NCBI GenBank assembly: GCA_019722365.1
Contig: JADFUC010000139.1
Span: 1-64,000 of the forward strand
Source of the DNA: Lithospermum erythrorhizon
Lineage: Eukaryota > Streptophyta > Magnoliopsida > Boraginales > Boraginaceae
Length of the DNA stretch: 64,000 bases
Direction: 5' to 3'
Every line of letters starts with the position of its first letter. The first letter of the stretch is position 1. The notes under the pieces were generated by a model. It saw only the letters and a list, made by a program, of their open reading frames with translations, did no database searches and had not been told where the DNA came from. This document shows positions 1 to 11,860 of the stretch, one piece after another. Position numbers and translations under genes: made by a program.

Positions 1-561
1 CTGTTATGCACGCTTCGTTTCTGATTTACGTATTGCTCAACTTGGTTACTTGAATTTGGAATTAGGCTTTTGGTATTTAAAGAGAGAATGATTTTTGAAA
101 AACTCTTGCCTCCCTCCTCTGGCCGCCCACTGCCCCTAAATTTGCAGGAAGAGATTTTCTCTTTACATTTGTTCTCACCATAACTCCTAGCAAGTTTCAA
201 ACTTTGGATTCGTTTTCCTCTGGTGGCTGTACAATCTAAGGAGGCGATACGTTTTGGTGTTGGATCAGGACCCGACAATTGAAATCTTTCAAATGCAAAA
301 GGCGTCTGCGCTCGGCCTCGACACAAGCCGATATCCCCGGTGTTATATATCTTCACAGAGTGAAGTTTTAGTAGTTTAAATTTGGTACAGCTTTTGAGTG
401 GTTCACTACAAAGCGCATCGTTACAATTTACATGATACGTCAAAGGAATTGGGCCGCATACATCCCAGCGTCGGCCGATAGTTTGTAGGAGGAGTAAATC
501 GGAAGTGGCCGCAAGGTCATCGTGAGGAGGCCTTTGGTACAAAGTTCATTTTGGTGTGTTT

Positions 562-661
562 ATTTTTTATGTGGAATTGGAATTAAAAATTGAAAAAAAT
601 TCTATATAAATTTTTGACAGATTTGGATAAATTTTTCTACTTCAATTCCACACAAAACAAA
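562..661. repeat. Short inverted repeat, MITE-like
   Basis: Two imperfect arms of about 27 bp face each other (562-588 and 634-661), both carrying the word TGTGGAATTG, with an AT-rich loop of about 45 bp. The outline resembles the core of a small non-autonomous DNA transposon, but I cannot define terminal repeats or a target duplication. It may be only a hairpin. Confidence 0.35.
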
Positions 662-1104
662 TATACCCTTAAAAAATGCAAATTTTTGATACTGCCATAG
701 TCAATACTCAAACAAGAATTTATGAGAGATCATTTGACATTAGGACAAAGGAATTATCGGACTTAATAGTCTATGGGAGCATAATGAGTTTCACTTTACA
801 AATTGATACTTTTCAACAAAGTCACAAGTGATTATTACTCATGGTCTTTACTTTGCTTATGGGCTGCCGTTTCATAATACCAAACAATAGCCCTAATTAA
901 TGGATTTCTAAACTATAGATTTAATTGTCAAATTCTGCTCACACTGAATTATTGAATTTTTAGATTCTTCACCAGGGTATCAGGTGCTTACCGAGGAATG
1001 TCCCCAAGTATCGGTTCTTTTCTAGATGTCCCTTGAACCCACTTTTTATAGTAAATTAATTTTAACACGAGTAAAAATCGAAATTACACTTATATTAAAA
1101 TTTT

Positions 1105-1183
1105 AAGGTTATTTTAAAATAAATTAATATATGAATGTATTTTATTAATAATTAAAATATTAATAAAAATTAAAAATAACCTT
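1105..1183. repeat. AT-rich hairpin
   Basis: The arms AAGGTTATTTTAA (1,105-1,117) and TTAAAAATAACCTT (1,170-1,183) are nearly perfect inverted repeats around an AT-rich loop of about 50 bp. No function is evident. It may be the remnant of a foldback element. Confidence 0.4.
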
Positions 1184-2734
1184 CCCAACCCTTGCCATGC
1201 TACAGCTTTCGCTTCCGCTTTCTTATTCCCCAACCCGAAGCCCGCTACAGCTTGGCCGTCGCCACCATACTTTTAATTGTCTTCCCAAGGCCCACTACCC
1301 CCGCGCCTAGAGCAAATGTTTATCACAAATCACTTGTCACCGATACTCAGCCAGCAAATAATATATGTTTCTAGTATAATATTTAATATACAGTCCACAA
1401 AAATAGAGTGCGCTTACAACTTTTTATCGACATGTGTATCAAAGTATCGAGGGGAATTGTGTCGTGATCAGATATTAAAGTGATATCATGCACCCTTGCA
1501 ATCACTTTATCTTCCCCTCAACAAGTAAAGTTAAAACAATAAAAAAAATAAGAATTGGATTACAGATGGAAATTATTTTATAATTAGATTCCAGCAGCAG
1601 AGCCTTCCAAATTGATGAGATGTGTGGGGGGTTGAATTTTGTCTCAAATTGGACAATTAAAATGGACAACTCAGTGAGCATCTTTAGATTGGCCACAGAT
1701 TAATTCGTTTTCAATCTGCTGTAATTTGAGTTTGAGAGGGGGAATATTTTTGCTGCTAAAATTTGAATTTGGGGGAAATTTAAGGTTTGTAAAAGATTAG
1801 TATTAATTTGTTAAAGATTAAGTTTGTGTTTTTATTTGGATAAAGCTAAGGATGTCGTAGTGTTTAGAAGCTATGGTGATTTGTCTCTTCTCCTCCTTTG
1901 CTTTCTGATGATGGGGTGTTGAGTTATTTATCACACCACTCAAATGAGTATTTTGTTGTTTGAGGGTAGAAATAGTATTATCACTTTTAATTTAAAATTA
2001 ATAGTTGAAATTATATTGAGGAGACGAAATAATTATTTGTTCACCAAAATTCTTATTTAGGTGTGTATATTGAATTTCAGAGTAAGGGTGGGGTGGGAAT
2101 TGGGTGTTGGCGAAAGAGAATTAGACAAAATAACATGAATTCGATCACAAATTAAACAAAGTAACACCTTAGTTTTTTCTTGCTAAAAATAACACTCCCA
2201 CTTATAAAAGTACTAAATTACCTGCTTCCTACTCCGCTTTCTTCTTTTCTCTTTCTTGGCTTTACCGCCTGAGCCGCGCCCCATGCGCTTGCTGACCTCC
2301 CCTCCATGCTTTGCGTAAAGACCCTCTTACCCACAATCCCGCTTTACCCCGCGCCGCTGAAGACTACTTTGGCAAAACCAGCGCCATCCGTGACCGGCGT
2401 TTCGCTCAGCCAAAACCACGCGCCAAAATCCGCCTGACCAACTATCACCCTGACCACTTACGTCCATCCTTTAAAACACTAATATTCACCAAAATACGGC
2501 TAGACACCAAAATACACGATATATTGGTGTATATTGATGTATTTTGGTATATATTAGTATATATTTTACAAACACCATCCTGACGATTGAGCCGTAGCTT
2601 ACCCCCGATTAAAATTAATTTGAAACCTTAACCCGACCCTAATTAAAAGCAGAGCCTACCCACTCAGATTGAATTTGAAATTTGAGGAGGGGGGTTGCAT
2701 TAGAAAGGAGGGATGTAATGCAGAGCGGCAAAAA

Positions 2735-2752
2735 TGTGTGTGTGTGTGTGTG
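2735..2752. repeat. (TG)n microsatellite
   Basis: About nine uninterrupted TG units. Confidence 0.9.
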
Positions 2753-2789
2753 ATATCGCTTGATAATATGATTTGATTGATGCTACTAA

Positions 2790-3033
2790 ACTATCCGAGA
2801 TGTAAATGTCTTAACTTTTTTAAATTTTAAATCTCGCCCAAGAACTCAATGTTAAGCGTGGCGGCTTTGGGGTAATTAGGATGGGTGACCAGTGGGAAGT
2901 TTCACATTGAGTGAGCCACGTAGGTGAGGACAAAGCGTCTTTGGAAAGACTCGTAGCTGGTAGTTTGTGAGGGGCGATCCCGTGAATCCTAATAGCACAC
3001 CGACCGATGCGCAGACCCAGGCGTTCTGGAGGA
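2790..3033 (+). mobile_element. Cassandra-type TRIM LTR with 5S rRNA-derived core
   Basis: Positions 2,832-2,910 resemble the 3' half of plant 5S rRNA: TCTCGCCCAAGAACTC, then GTTAAGCGTG, then AGGATGGGTGACC and GGGAAGT, in the 5S order. The sequence then continues with words such as GAGGACAAAG and GAAAGACTCGT, which follow the 5S part in Cassandra LTRs and do not belong to 5S genes. Cassandra elements are short non-coding retrotransposons whose LTRs carry a 5S-like polymerase III promoter. I see one copy only, so this is a solo LTR or fragment. Outer boundaries are estimates. Confidence 0.75.
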
Positions 3034-3797
3034 GGGGGCTTTTCCTACTAGATTTCTGAGGGGGTGGAAATTTAACTAAGTTGCTTTAGGGGTGGGGCTC
3101 TGCAGTCAGTGGGTTGGGGTGCCGCCATTTAGGGTTTGTGGGGGGAAAGGTCGGCGGAGTTTAGGATTTTTACGGAAGGGGAAGGGACTATTTATATTTT
3201 GGGGGTGGTGGTGATAGTGGTAGGAAGGTGGTTTTTTCAAAGAAGAAAGAATGGGAAATGGTTTTTAAAAATTTTGGAGATTTGTTACTTTCACAAAATG
3301 GATGTATTTAGGAAAATAGAAGATGTTATTTTTCACTTTATAATGAAAGAATGGTGTTATTGTTCATAATTCTGGGCGTTGGGTGGGTGGGAGAAAAAGG
3401 ATCAAAGGCGAAAATTATATAATATTTAGCTATTATAAAAGGCTACCATGTTGAGAATCATATAAAATGTGCCTTAAAAATTTAATAATTGTATAATTCT
3501 TCTTTAATCATAAATCTCAAATGAATTTATGTATATTTTAATTTGAGAAATGCAATTCGAGAGTATTTAGACAAGAAATGAAATGTAGAGGGGGCAACCA
3601 CAAGAAAAATAATTAAAATTTTAGCCAAAAGCTATGAATGATTTAAGGGGAATCTTAGAAAAGAATTGATAAATTTAGGAGGCAAGTTAAAAATTGTCGA
3701 TAGTTCAAGGAAATGACGACTAATTGGCATTTGGTTTACAACTTGGAATCGTTCCCTGATTTTCAGTTTTTTTATTATTAATAATATATATACTCGT
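3034..3797. other. Intergenic DNA, no gene recognised
   Basis: G-rich at first (3,040-3,400), then AT-rich. No gene, element end or RNA was recognised. The open frame at 3,136-3,369 has no recognisable homology. Confidence 0.5.
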
Positions 3798-5200
3798 TGT
3801 AACGACCGTCCGATTAAAATACTGAGTTAGGATGGAAATTAATTACGGCGCGAGCAGAGTTACCAATCGATGAATAACAACATAAAAGACTTCATTATAA
3901 AACACTTTTTGTCACTTCGTGGTAGACGAGAGACATACTACTAAAACCGCATCGTTCAAAGCGATGCATTGAGGTTTTTAGTAATCTGACCAAACATCAT
4001 AACGACATAATCTCGAAATCATCGTGGTAATAATGTAATTACTTGGCCAGGCTCGCCGAAAGGCGACATAAGTTTTGAAGACCACGACAAAGGAAAATCG
4101 ATAGATGAAGACTGAAGACTTAAAAGCTGCTTTGATCTACTTCTTTGATATTTACTCGGCGGTATGTCAAGCGTAGCTCCTTTTTGACCTTAGTAAACAA
4201 CTCGTAAAAACCTAGGCATAAAACACCGCCCATAGAAGGGTAAGGCTGAGAGCTTAGTGAATACAAATACCACGAGATGGTATTCGAACATATATAATCA
4301 CATTTTTTATATAGAGCATATGCATAATCTAATAATATGAGTAAATAAAAGGTAATAACTATTCACATGCCCATGATATATTTCAAACATCCCTAGAGGT
4401 CAAACATATATATATATATATATATATATATACTCCACATACATATATTCATAAAACATCAATCAAAGCATAATTAAAATGTTGCATTCAAAGTAAAAGC
4501 AACCCACCAACCAACAAAAGAAATGAAGTCCAGCAAGAAATATAACGTCGAACACTCGTACAGCATTGTCAAGTCACTCACGTCCAATATCCATCCTCCA
4601 CTTTGACATATCCATCATCCGGAGTATCCACCATTATATATAATATAAGCATAAATCCACAGGCAGCCCATCAAATATATACGTCGCGTCCCATCCACCA
4701 ATCTAGCATCACAAAACCTCGATCATGCTGACCCATTAATATGCATACGTTCTCGATCACGAGCTGACCCGTATTATGCATACTCTGACACTCCCGATTG
4801 GGGGGAAACTCACCGATATACGCCTGCATCGCTTTCGAACGCCAGAGTTAGCCATTGATATACTTCGTAATCTCGTTCCGCTGACTCGACACGCAAAAAG
4901 AACCACGTACCAGCGAGGGAAATAATACACAACCATCTGTGTGATCCTGCTTAAGGGCTAAGCCCAATATAATCACGAGAACAACTACAACAATATCATG
5001 GCATGTCGATCTCGTTAGAGTCGATATACGTTCTAATATAACTTGGCGTATCGATACGTACCAAATATATAAACATAATATATGTAAGGTTGCAAGTTAG
5101 TTACTCACCTCGAGCAAAAGCAATTCGAGAGTCAACTGATTATTCCATGTGCTTTCGGTCTATCCAGCAGCAATGACGTATTACCATACTTTAACTAATG
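3798..5200 (-). mobile_element. Partial LTR, Ty3/gypsy chromovirus family
   Basis: The stretch begins TGTAACGACC, the outer end shared by the gypsy LTRs at 41.3, 42.6 and 55.8 kb, and shows their landmark order: GTAACGAC, then GAGTTA.GAT, then ATCGATG, then an AAATATATAA..ATATATG block followed by a TCGAG/ACTC segment near 5,060-5,120. By the integrase-bearing copy at 42.6-52.0 kb, the sense strand is minus. The inner half (the part rich in AAAGTCAAC words elsewhere) is missing or too diverged, so the right limit is uncertain. No coding part is attached. Confidence 0.55.
4405..4432. repeat. (TA)n microsatellite
   Basis: About fourteen TA units within the partial gypsy LTR. Confidence 0.9.
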
Positions 5201-5934
5201 GTTTGAGCAGGTATGCAGGCTTGACCCGGCATCTATCTCGACTAAAAAATAAAACCCTATATTTATTAAGATTTTTTGAATATAAACGTTTAAAAATAAC
5301 ATTTCCTTTTAAAAGTTCATTTATTTTACTTGATAATATACCAATTAAATACTAAAATAATTTCATAATCCTCATAAAGAATTTCTCGCTCCAAAATATA
5401 AATAGAGTACTCAAATATTACGCCCAAAAATGCATTGTTCAATAAAATCTGAAGATTTTCTCGTTTAAATACAATTCTAGTCCATTTAACACCCGTAAAT
5501 TCGAATAAATACCAATTTTTTTTTTTTATAAATTCTCTTCTTTGAAAATTAGCTCAAATATATGTAAAAGTTCTGTAAAAATACTACTTTCGATTTATAA
5601 GCTCATAAATTATTTCTTTTTATTTAAAACCACGTTTAGTATTTAAATCACCAAAACAATAGCAAACAAATTTTTAAATCACTCCAAATTTTCTTGGAAG
5701 ATTTGCTCGTGCTTACAATGGAAAATGTATCTAGATTTAATGAGTTTTAATTTTTCAAATGTACTTAATATTTATTTCATATTTAATATTTTTCCTAGCC
5801 ATTCTTCAAAATTTATAATAAATATAAGCAATTAAAAATAAAAATTCCTTTCATAAATTAATACAGGTGCTCAAAATCGATAGAGATGATAGTCAAAATC
5901 GATAGAGATGATAGTCGATCTCAATCTAGTTATG
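5201..5934. other. AT-rich stretch, unassigned
   Basis: Very AT-rich, with no coding signal. A short direct duplication of AAAATCGATAGAGATGATAG lies at about 5,874-5,913. It may be the diverged inner part of the neighbouring gypsy LTR or unrelated filler. The copia RNase H sequence starts just to the right. Confidence 0.4.
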
Positions 5935-6362
5935 TAATTACTGCTGAGCGGTGAGTGCACGATGTCTTGGTATAGTAGTAAGAAACTGGCATAGGCGACT
6001 TCGACAAGCCCGGGGTTGAGTACATTCTGCGACTTCGGAGCTGACGAAGGAAGGCTTTGCTTTCGAAGTTAGGTAAGGTGAACTTGGCATAATTGCCTAG
6101 CATTGAAGGTCAATGGGTTGTATTATGACAACAACTGGGCAATAAATTTGAAGCTAAGGGAGCCAAGGTCATATCACGTATCGAGCATGTACTTACAAAG
6201 TATCATCTTATTCGGGACATAACCGATAGAGGAGATGTTAGGATATGTAAGGTTCCGACCAATAATGATGTAGCAGATCCCTTAACTAAACCACTATCTG
6301 AAAGCAAGCATGATAAACATATGTATAGTATTGGTCTTAGAGACATGCTTGAGTGTTATTAG
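5935..6362 (+). pseudogene. Ty1/copia pol fragment: RNase H C-terminal part
   Basis: This is the end of a copia polyprotein, which would carry RNase H activity on the reverse transcriptase. From about 6,190 the frame reads KYHLIRDITDRGD, then VPTNNDVADPLTKPL, and it ends GLRDMLECY-stop at 6,360-6,362. That is the standard copia RNase H terminus. Upstream (about 6,010-6,185), pieces like VEYI.ATSE.TKEG and YYDNN..A....KEPRSH occur in shifting frames, showing at least two frameshifts. Reverse transcriptase, integrase and gag are absent to the left, so the element is truncated near 5,935. A ~900-bp 3' UTR and an LTR follow in the right order. Confidence 0.85.
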
Positions 6363-7264
6363 TTTTAGTGGGAGCTAATTTTTTTCTTTATATATGTCAT
6401 AAATAATTGTAAGATAATACTTGAATTTTAAGCTTCAAATTCAATAATATATATCATTTGTTTTTGAACTATGATCAACATATATATATTTATAATGTGC
6501 ATCATTACCACGAATAATGAAATTTATTCCATTTGCAATATAAGTTTTCTATCGAGGTCTTTGGAGTTAAGGACTCAAACAAGAAAGCTATCTATCAAAC
6601 CTAGAAAACAACAATATTATGGTCACTAATCGGTATTCACTGGTTGGAATCGGAGTTCCATTAATTATTATATATTTGGAAGTTGTCACGATCACGCTTC
6701 TTCTTGGATCGAAGGGAAACGAACTACAGTCAATCGCATAGGTATACGGTGTAAAATGCTTTCCAGCCCAAATGTCTGGAGCATTGTCCTTACGTGAGAA
6801 CTTAGAAGATTACATATCATGTCCTAAGAGTTTCTCGCTAGGAACTTATGTTAAATAGCGATTCTCTTAGACACCAACGTGACTGATTTCATTTTGTTAT
6901 AGGAGTAATAGTAACACTTTTTGACCTGTCTAGTCTTCCATGCTTAGGGATTTATAAAGAGACTTAAGTTACATATACTCTAGTATAGTTGTGAGATCTT
7001 GTACACAAGATGAAATTTACATACAACTTTGATATAACGAGTTTAGATTTTCACGCCTCATGGAGGCAGTGGTGATTTGTTGAGGTCAACCTCGATTACT
7101 ATACTAAGGCCACGCCGTACAAGAAAAGTATAGATCACGAGGAGTTTGGTAGCGTCAATTTTACCATAAGCGTATTTGTTGGAAATCGGCATTAAGATCG
7201 TTTTTAGATGTAATCGATTAGTAAATAATCGCTTTACAAATAATCGTCCAACGGCAAGTGGGAG
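6363..7264 (+). mobile_element. Copia 3' untranslated region and polypurine tract
   Basis: Non-coding DNA between the copia stop codon and the 3' LTR. It ends in the purine run AAGTGGGAG (7,256-7,264) directly before the LTR, which fits a polypurine tract priming plus-strand synthesis. About 900 bp is long for a copia 3' UTR. Nothing else was recognised in it. Confidence 0.65.
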
Positions 7265-8040
7265 TGTTAGAAATATGAGATGTTAAATCGCCAAAATATA
7301 CCCGTTGAGCAGTAGAGATTGTACAACCAATTATTACATTTAATAATAATAATTATAAGTTGATATATGTTTGATTGTTAGTCGGAGTTGACATATTAAG
7401 GTAGCTTCGATTAAGATTTAGGGGTTATGATGAAACTACTAGGGTAAGCTCATCTATATATTAATATGATGTTCGGTTAATATAAATTAATATATTTCTA
7501 TTTTTTAAATTACGGCGTAAGCTCAGGTGCTGATGTTAAGTTAACACAACAACGAAATCAAATTATAATACTATTATAACTTCCAGGATTTAAAATGAAA
7601 CTGTATGGATATGTTGGGGTGAAATTTCAATTGCTGAAACTTCACCCCGGTAGCATACAAGGAGAAAGGGAAGGGTTACAGAACGCTTCCGCCGCCGCAA
7701 AGCGCCTGAGCCGAGAAGGATCACGGTTCGAGAACCTTCCGTTCTACGGCTCCTAAGAGATTGTAAGGTTTATTGATAAGATTTCTAGAATGTTCCCACC
7801 TCCTTAAGGGATAGACATTCTAGAACATTCCACCACCCCTATATATAGGCCATCCTTTGCATGGAATTTTTTGCTTATTCATTTTTGTTCTTTTGTGAAA
7901 AGCAAAAAGGCAAAACTCTCTCTTTCCCCCCCTTGGTCAAGTAGTAGGCATAAAATTCACACCCGTATGTTATTGTTTTATTATTTTCATAGAATCATGG
8001 TTAGTGCTTTTTATAATTGCTATTTTAATCCGTACCCAGC
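7265..8040 (+). mobile_element. Copia 3' LTR
   Basis: Begins TGTTAGAAATATGAGATG right after the polypurine tract. The same sequence family recurs at 37.2 kb and 60.3 kb (plus) and 10.5-11.5 kb (minus). Shared landmarks are the opening AATATGAGATGTTA, a TTAATATGATGTTCGGTTAA block, a GGGTGAAATT.CAATT block and CCTCCTTAAGGGATAGACATTC. A TATA box and a C/T-rich run follow. The right end is an estimate, because the expected TCCAACA terminus is not preserved. Confidence 0.8.
7840..7847 (+). promoter_or_regulatory. TATA box of copia LTR
   Basis: TATATATA in a C-rich setting (CACCCC before, GGCC after), about 575 bp into the LTR. This is where U3 would drive transcription of the element. Confidence 0.5.
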
Positions 8041-8159
8041 CTTGCCAAGTCCATACGCTACTACTTACCCGTCTCTTGATACATAGGGGTGCTTGGCATT
8101 TAAAACAAATATAGTACCCGACCAAGTGTATAACGCTTGATATGAGGAAGTAAATTTTT

Positions 8160-9000
8160 AAATAATAACATAAATACTTCTAGTCGAGAATTAGTACTGA
8201 TTCCACTCTTCTTTTCTGCCCAATACCTCTTCTGATTCCTTGATGCTCCATAACCCATGATGATGAAATTTATCATTCCTCTTAAAATCCTTCTTGGATG
8301 ACTTTGGGGAGCAACGGTGGCTTACTAACAGCCTTGATAGCTTCCTTTTGCCCAGACTTATTCTTGTGCGCCCCCATGAGAATGAGCTAAAGCGGTTTTA
8401 CCGCTTCTTAAGGTTACGCTTTCGACATTGATGATAAGTACCATCTGACTCCGATAATGACTTATGTGGAACTAATGCGTATTTAAAGTTCATCACGAAG
8501 TTGCTAAGCCCGAGGTCGGGCAGTAACTTGAGGATGATGTCTACTACCATCTCCCCTTGAGGCAGACAGGCCGAGTGATTTAGTCTTTTCGACCCGACCA
8601 CATCATCTTGGCATAGGGACTGCAAGTTGTCCGTTGGCGACTTACGATCAATGAGAACACAAATGAGTATCGTACCTTTCATTCGCGTGCGCTTTAGAAT
8701 AGCATTTCGGTTGCGTACGTTTAAGTAAGCGTTGACATGTTCGAACAGGTCGAAGATTCAATTCATGTTTTCCATCATTAGGCATTAGGCGTCGATGGCG
8801 TCAAATCACTTATGTTGTTGATAGGAAAGTCGCTCCTTTGCTCGCCGGAGTTGAAAGAAGCTTGAGGGTGAGCATGACCAGTCCTCGAGACTTAACAACA
8901 ATTCGAAGTTTAGCGTCTGAGGAAGTTAATGCCATTTTAGTTTGCATTTTTTCCAATGTGGATCAAAGAGTTTTGAGTTATTAGAGTTTGAGGATATTTA
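8160..9000 (-). pseudogene. Ty1/copia gag fragment
   Basis: On the minus strand a 94-codon frame (8,398-8,682) includes EMVVDIILKLLPDLGLSNFV and then MNFKYALVPHKSLSE. This matches the copia gag (UBN2) pattern VDxILQSLPxSxxxFVMNF....LPELLN. It would form the capsid-like coat. Further minus-strand frames on both sides (about 8,200-8,395 and 8,690-8,950) look like shifted continuations, so the gene is broken. Its leader and 5' LTR lie to the right in the correct order (10,533-9,001 and 11,498-10,534). No pol follows to the left: the element stops against the tail of the plus-strand copia element near 8,040-8,160. Confidence 0.7.
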
Positions 9001-10533
9001 GCCTTGAGAAGATATATAAAACAAAACTTTAATAATTCGAGTTTTCATTTATAAGGGAGAAATGTTCTAATAGATAATAATAGAACAAAATATTTGTGCT
9101 CCACAATCCCACTGAAAACACTAAGTATACCAAGTCCTCAAGTAGCGAATTCTTAACTTAAATACAGTAGAGTGGAAATCATACACAAATTATGATTATC
9201 ATAATTCTTGAAAATCAGCAAAAAGTTCTACAAGACCCGTATTAGTGACTTAACATCCACCAGTCAATTAATAGACGTTACTGACTTAAGTAATGAAAAT
9301 TATTGATAACCATTTTTGAATGGATGAGTCGAAACGAAGTCTTCTTTGGGAATGGATTGATTCATCCACGTCGAGGAAACATCCAGGAGGCCAAGCACAT
9401 TATGTCATACTAACGTGTTAAGCCACGCCCTAGAGTGACTTATCGACTTTAGAGTTTGGTGTGACAATAGTACTTAACTTAATGGTGAGATTAGTTATAT
9501 TTAGTAATACTTATGATTATGCTAAGACATATATATTTTATCAAGCGAAATTTATATCACATCAATCATAAGACAAAATATAACACTTGAGATATGCGAT
9601 ACGACTTACGAAGGAAAATACGAAATTTAGACTAGTTCTCAACTATGTTAATTTTATAACGCTATTTTTTCGTTGGCTGACTCTACTTTGAGTCTCCGTC
9701 TTTAATTATATTTCTGACTAAATAATAATTAATTCACAAGTCACATTCATTTTTAGAATCTAGACATATATTATACTTGAATAAATTAATTATCTTAACT
9801 ACATTTATACTTTATAACATGGATGAAAACATTGAACAAGTACACTTCCATCAATACTATTGAATAATATAAATAATTTTAATTGCTTATTCAAATCTAA
9901 ATGAATTTAAAATTTAACCTCGAATTTTATGTCATATCAATTAAATATTTCGAAATTTAATTACTTCTAATCTAATAAGAAATTAATTGTAATAAATTAA
10001 ATTGAATAAATTAGTTTTTCAAACTGAAATTAATTATCAAATCAATTTAATAAATTTGAAGGTGAATTAATTAATTTCACAGTAAAAATAATTTACTAAA
10101 ATTGATTTAATTATTAATCGGCGTTTTAAGCGAGCTAAAAGTCAACCAAGAGCCATAAGCGGGCCGGGCGAAGAGGGGTTGGCTCGAGATAGGAATAGAA
10201 CTCTAGGGTTCGAAAACCCTAGAGTCCAACTACCGTGGCCGGCGAAGGGTTGAGTGGCCATGTGTCATCATGGCCCAGCCGATGGGTGAGTGGTGGTCGA
10301 ACTTATTTTCGGCTTGATTGAATAATTTTGGTTGAACTGTCGAGATACATTATTGTATTATTCCTGATATTTTTTATTTTTGAAGCCCAGTTAAACTATT
10401 AATCATATGTAATTGACATTAAACGAAGTTAAAGATTAACAGGAAGTAAAATATAGTGTATAATCAAATTATGGAATTCATGAATCACATTAATTACATA
10501 AATACAATCTAGTAATCCGGCTTGGAGGCCCTT
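9001..10533 (-). mobile_element. Copia 5' leader region
   Basis: Non-coding leader between the gag fragment and the 5' LTR of the minus-strand copia element. Read on the minus strand it shares blocks with the leader of the plus-strand copy at 61.5-62.65 kb: CATATGATTAATAGTT-like words, a GAGTCTAGGGTTTT block and an AAAGTCGAT...TGACAT..TG..G block. That supports one family with an unusually long leader of about 1.5 kb. A short perfect palindrome, AGGGTTCGAAAACCCT, lies near 10,206-10,221. Confidence 0.6.
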
Positions 10534-11498
10534 TGTTGGAGTTTACATCGGCTATACAAATAATATTCAAGGAAAATAATGCTTACGATCTGAGATCTAA
10601 AACTTGATGGAATTTACTAGTTGTATAAACGACAATTGAGGCAATATATATACGTTCTTGAGGGGAATAATCAAAGTTGCAGCGGAATATGACAATGATG
10701 GAGATCCCTCTAGCATCCAAAGTGAATGCCTCTACGAGTTGTCCACACCAACGAGCGGACAAGTCGCTCCGGGAGTTTTACTAGAACTCCCTACAAATAT
10801 TTAACTGTAGACGAGATCAAGGAGAAAAACCGAAGAGTTTTTTCTACCTGATTTTACTCGTCTAAAATGAGGGGGGAGAGAGAGAGAGAGAGAGAGTCTT
10901 TTGACTTTCACAAAAGTGAATACCAAAAAGTGAATGTATCCAAATGAAGTTATAGAGGGTGTTGGAACATTCAGGAATGTCTATCCCTTAAGGAGGTGGA
11001 ACATTTTGGAATGTCTAAGGATAAATCCCACAAAAATAGGAAGGGAAGGTTCTGGAACCTCCCCTCTCCCTCTCGACTTGCGCGCCTAGGGAGGTGAGGA
11101 AAAGGTTCTCCTTCCTTCGGTTTTGCGCGCCCGCTTTCGGCAGATTCAGATTTTTGGAATCTTGCCCATTCTTTCCATACGATTTTACATTTTAATCGGG
11201 AGGTTTTATAATTACATTATAGCGAGTTTAGTTGGATGTGTGTGACCTCTTAGGCTCTCATTGACAAATGCCATATATTAATAAATGTTAACCCGAACAT
11301 TTATAACTTAATACTCCGTATATTGATTGTAGGCGGACTACTAGTAAGCCCGTGTAACTTGATATCGCGTAATTATCTAATATGAGCATTGTAATATATT
11401 GAACATATATATATAAACTTAACTTAAATGAGTAAAATCGGTTGCACATCCGAATTATTCAACGGTATTATTTCAAATATCTACGTATCTCTACAACA
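10534..11498 (-). mobile_element. Copia 5' LTR, inverted copy
   Basis: In plus coordinates it starts TGTTGGAGTTTACATC (so the sense end is ..TCCAACA, typical of copia) and ends ..CTCTACAACA. Its reverse complement aligns with the LTRs at 7.3, 37.2 and 60.3 kb. The block GTTCTAGTAAAAC...GTGTGGAC...TTTGGATGCT is shared with 61.2-61.3 kb, and CCTCCTTAAGGGATAGACATTC with 7.8 kb. It is 965 bp long. With the LTR at 7,265-8,040 it forms an inverted pair. Confidence 0.75.
10876..10896. repeat. (AG)n microsatellite
   Basis: About ten AG units inside the inverted copia LTR. On the sense strand it is a CT run, matching the CTCTCTCTTTCCCCCC stretch at the same place in the LTR at 7.9 kb. Confidence 0.85.
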
Positions 11499-11559
11499 AA
11501 AGCATGCTGATGAATGGATTACGAGAAATCGTTAGCAAATTGTGAATGTGTGTGCTTGC

Positions 11560-11860
11560 AAGTTTAAGCCATAGGAATCTTCGCAAGGATTGAAGTTTCA
11601 CAAAAAGCATCATTTGGCCCTCGAAGGTAGTCCCAAGACATAGTTTCATAGCTTGAATGCTCTATCTTGGTAAGGTAAGTACGAAGGATAAATTGAGTGA
11701 AAGGGATATCATTGAGGAAAATACCTAATCTTTTTGTGACAGGCAGGAAACAACAGAGCACATGTTCTTTCATTTGAATACCATATTTACAGTGTGTATA
11801 TGGAGGCAAATGCTCCAAAGAATGGATCGTTATAGAGAAGCAAGAGGTTGAAGCTATATA
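11560..11860 (+). pseudogene. Possible LINE fragment with zf-RVT-like segment
   Basis: A plus-strand frame reads DKLSERDIIEE, then, after a stop, FCDRQETTEHMFFHL and a tryptophan soon after. This resembles the zf-RVT segment found at the end of plant LINE reverse transcriptases (DRL..GI....C.LC.Q..ET..HLFF.C......W). Only about 100 residues match, one stop interrupts them, and no reverse transcriptase core is nearby. The minus-strand 110-codon frame here is its antisense. Confidence 0.35.

Larger units (their letters stand above)
1..2789. other. Intergenic DNA, no gene recognised
   Basis: I see no gene, RNA or autonomous element in this stretch. It is AT-rich with a few GC-rich patches (for example 2,220-2,480), and its short open frames match no family I know. 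It holds two short inverted repeats and a TG microsatellite, listed separately. Around 2,515-2,575 there is a short AT-rich tract in which ATAT-containing words recur. Confidence 0.6.

Noticed and set aside
2832..2910. 5S rRNA gene
   Set aside because: Only the 3' half of 5S is similar, its middle is altered, and downstream words are those of Cassandra LTRs, not of a 5S spacer.
7726..7737. GGTTCGAGAACC as a tRNA B box
   Set aside because: It lies inside a copia LTR. No A box or cloverleaf can be drawn around it.
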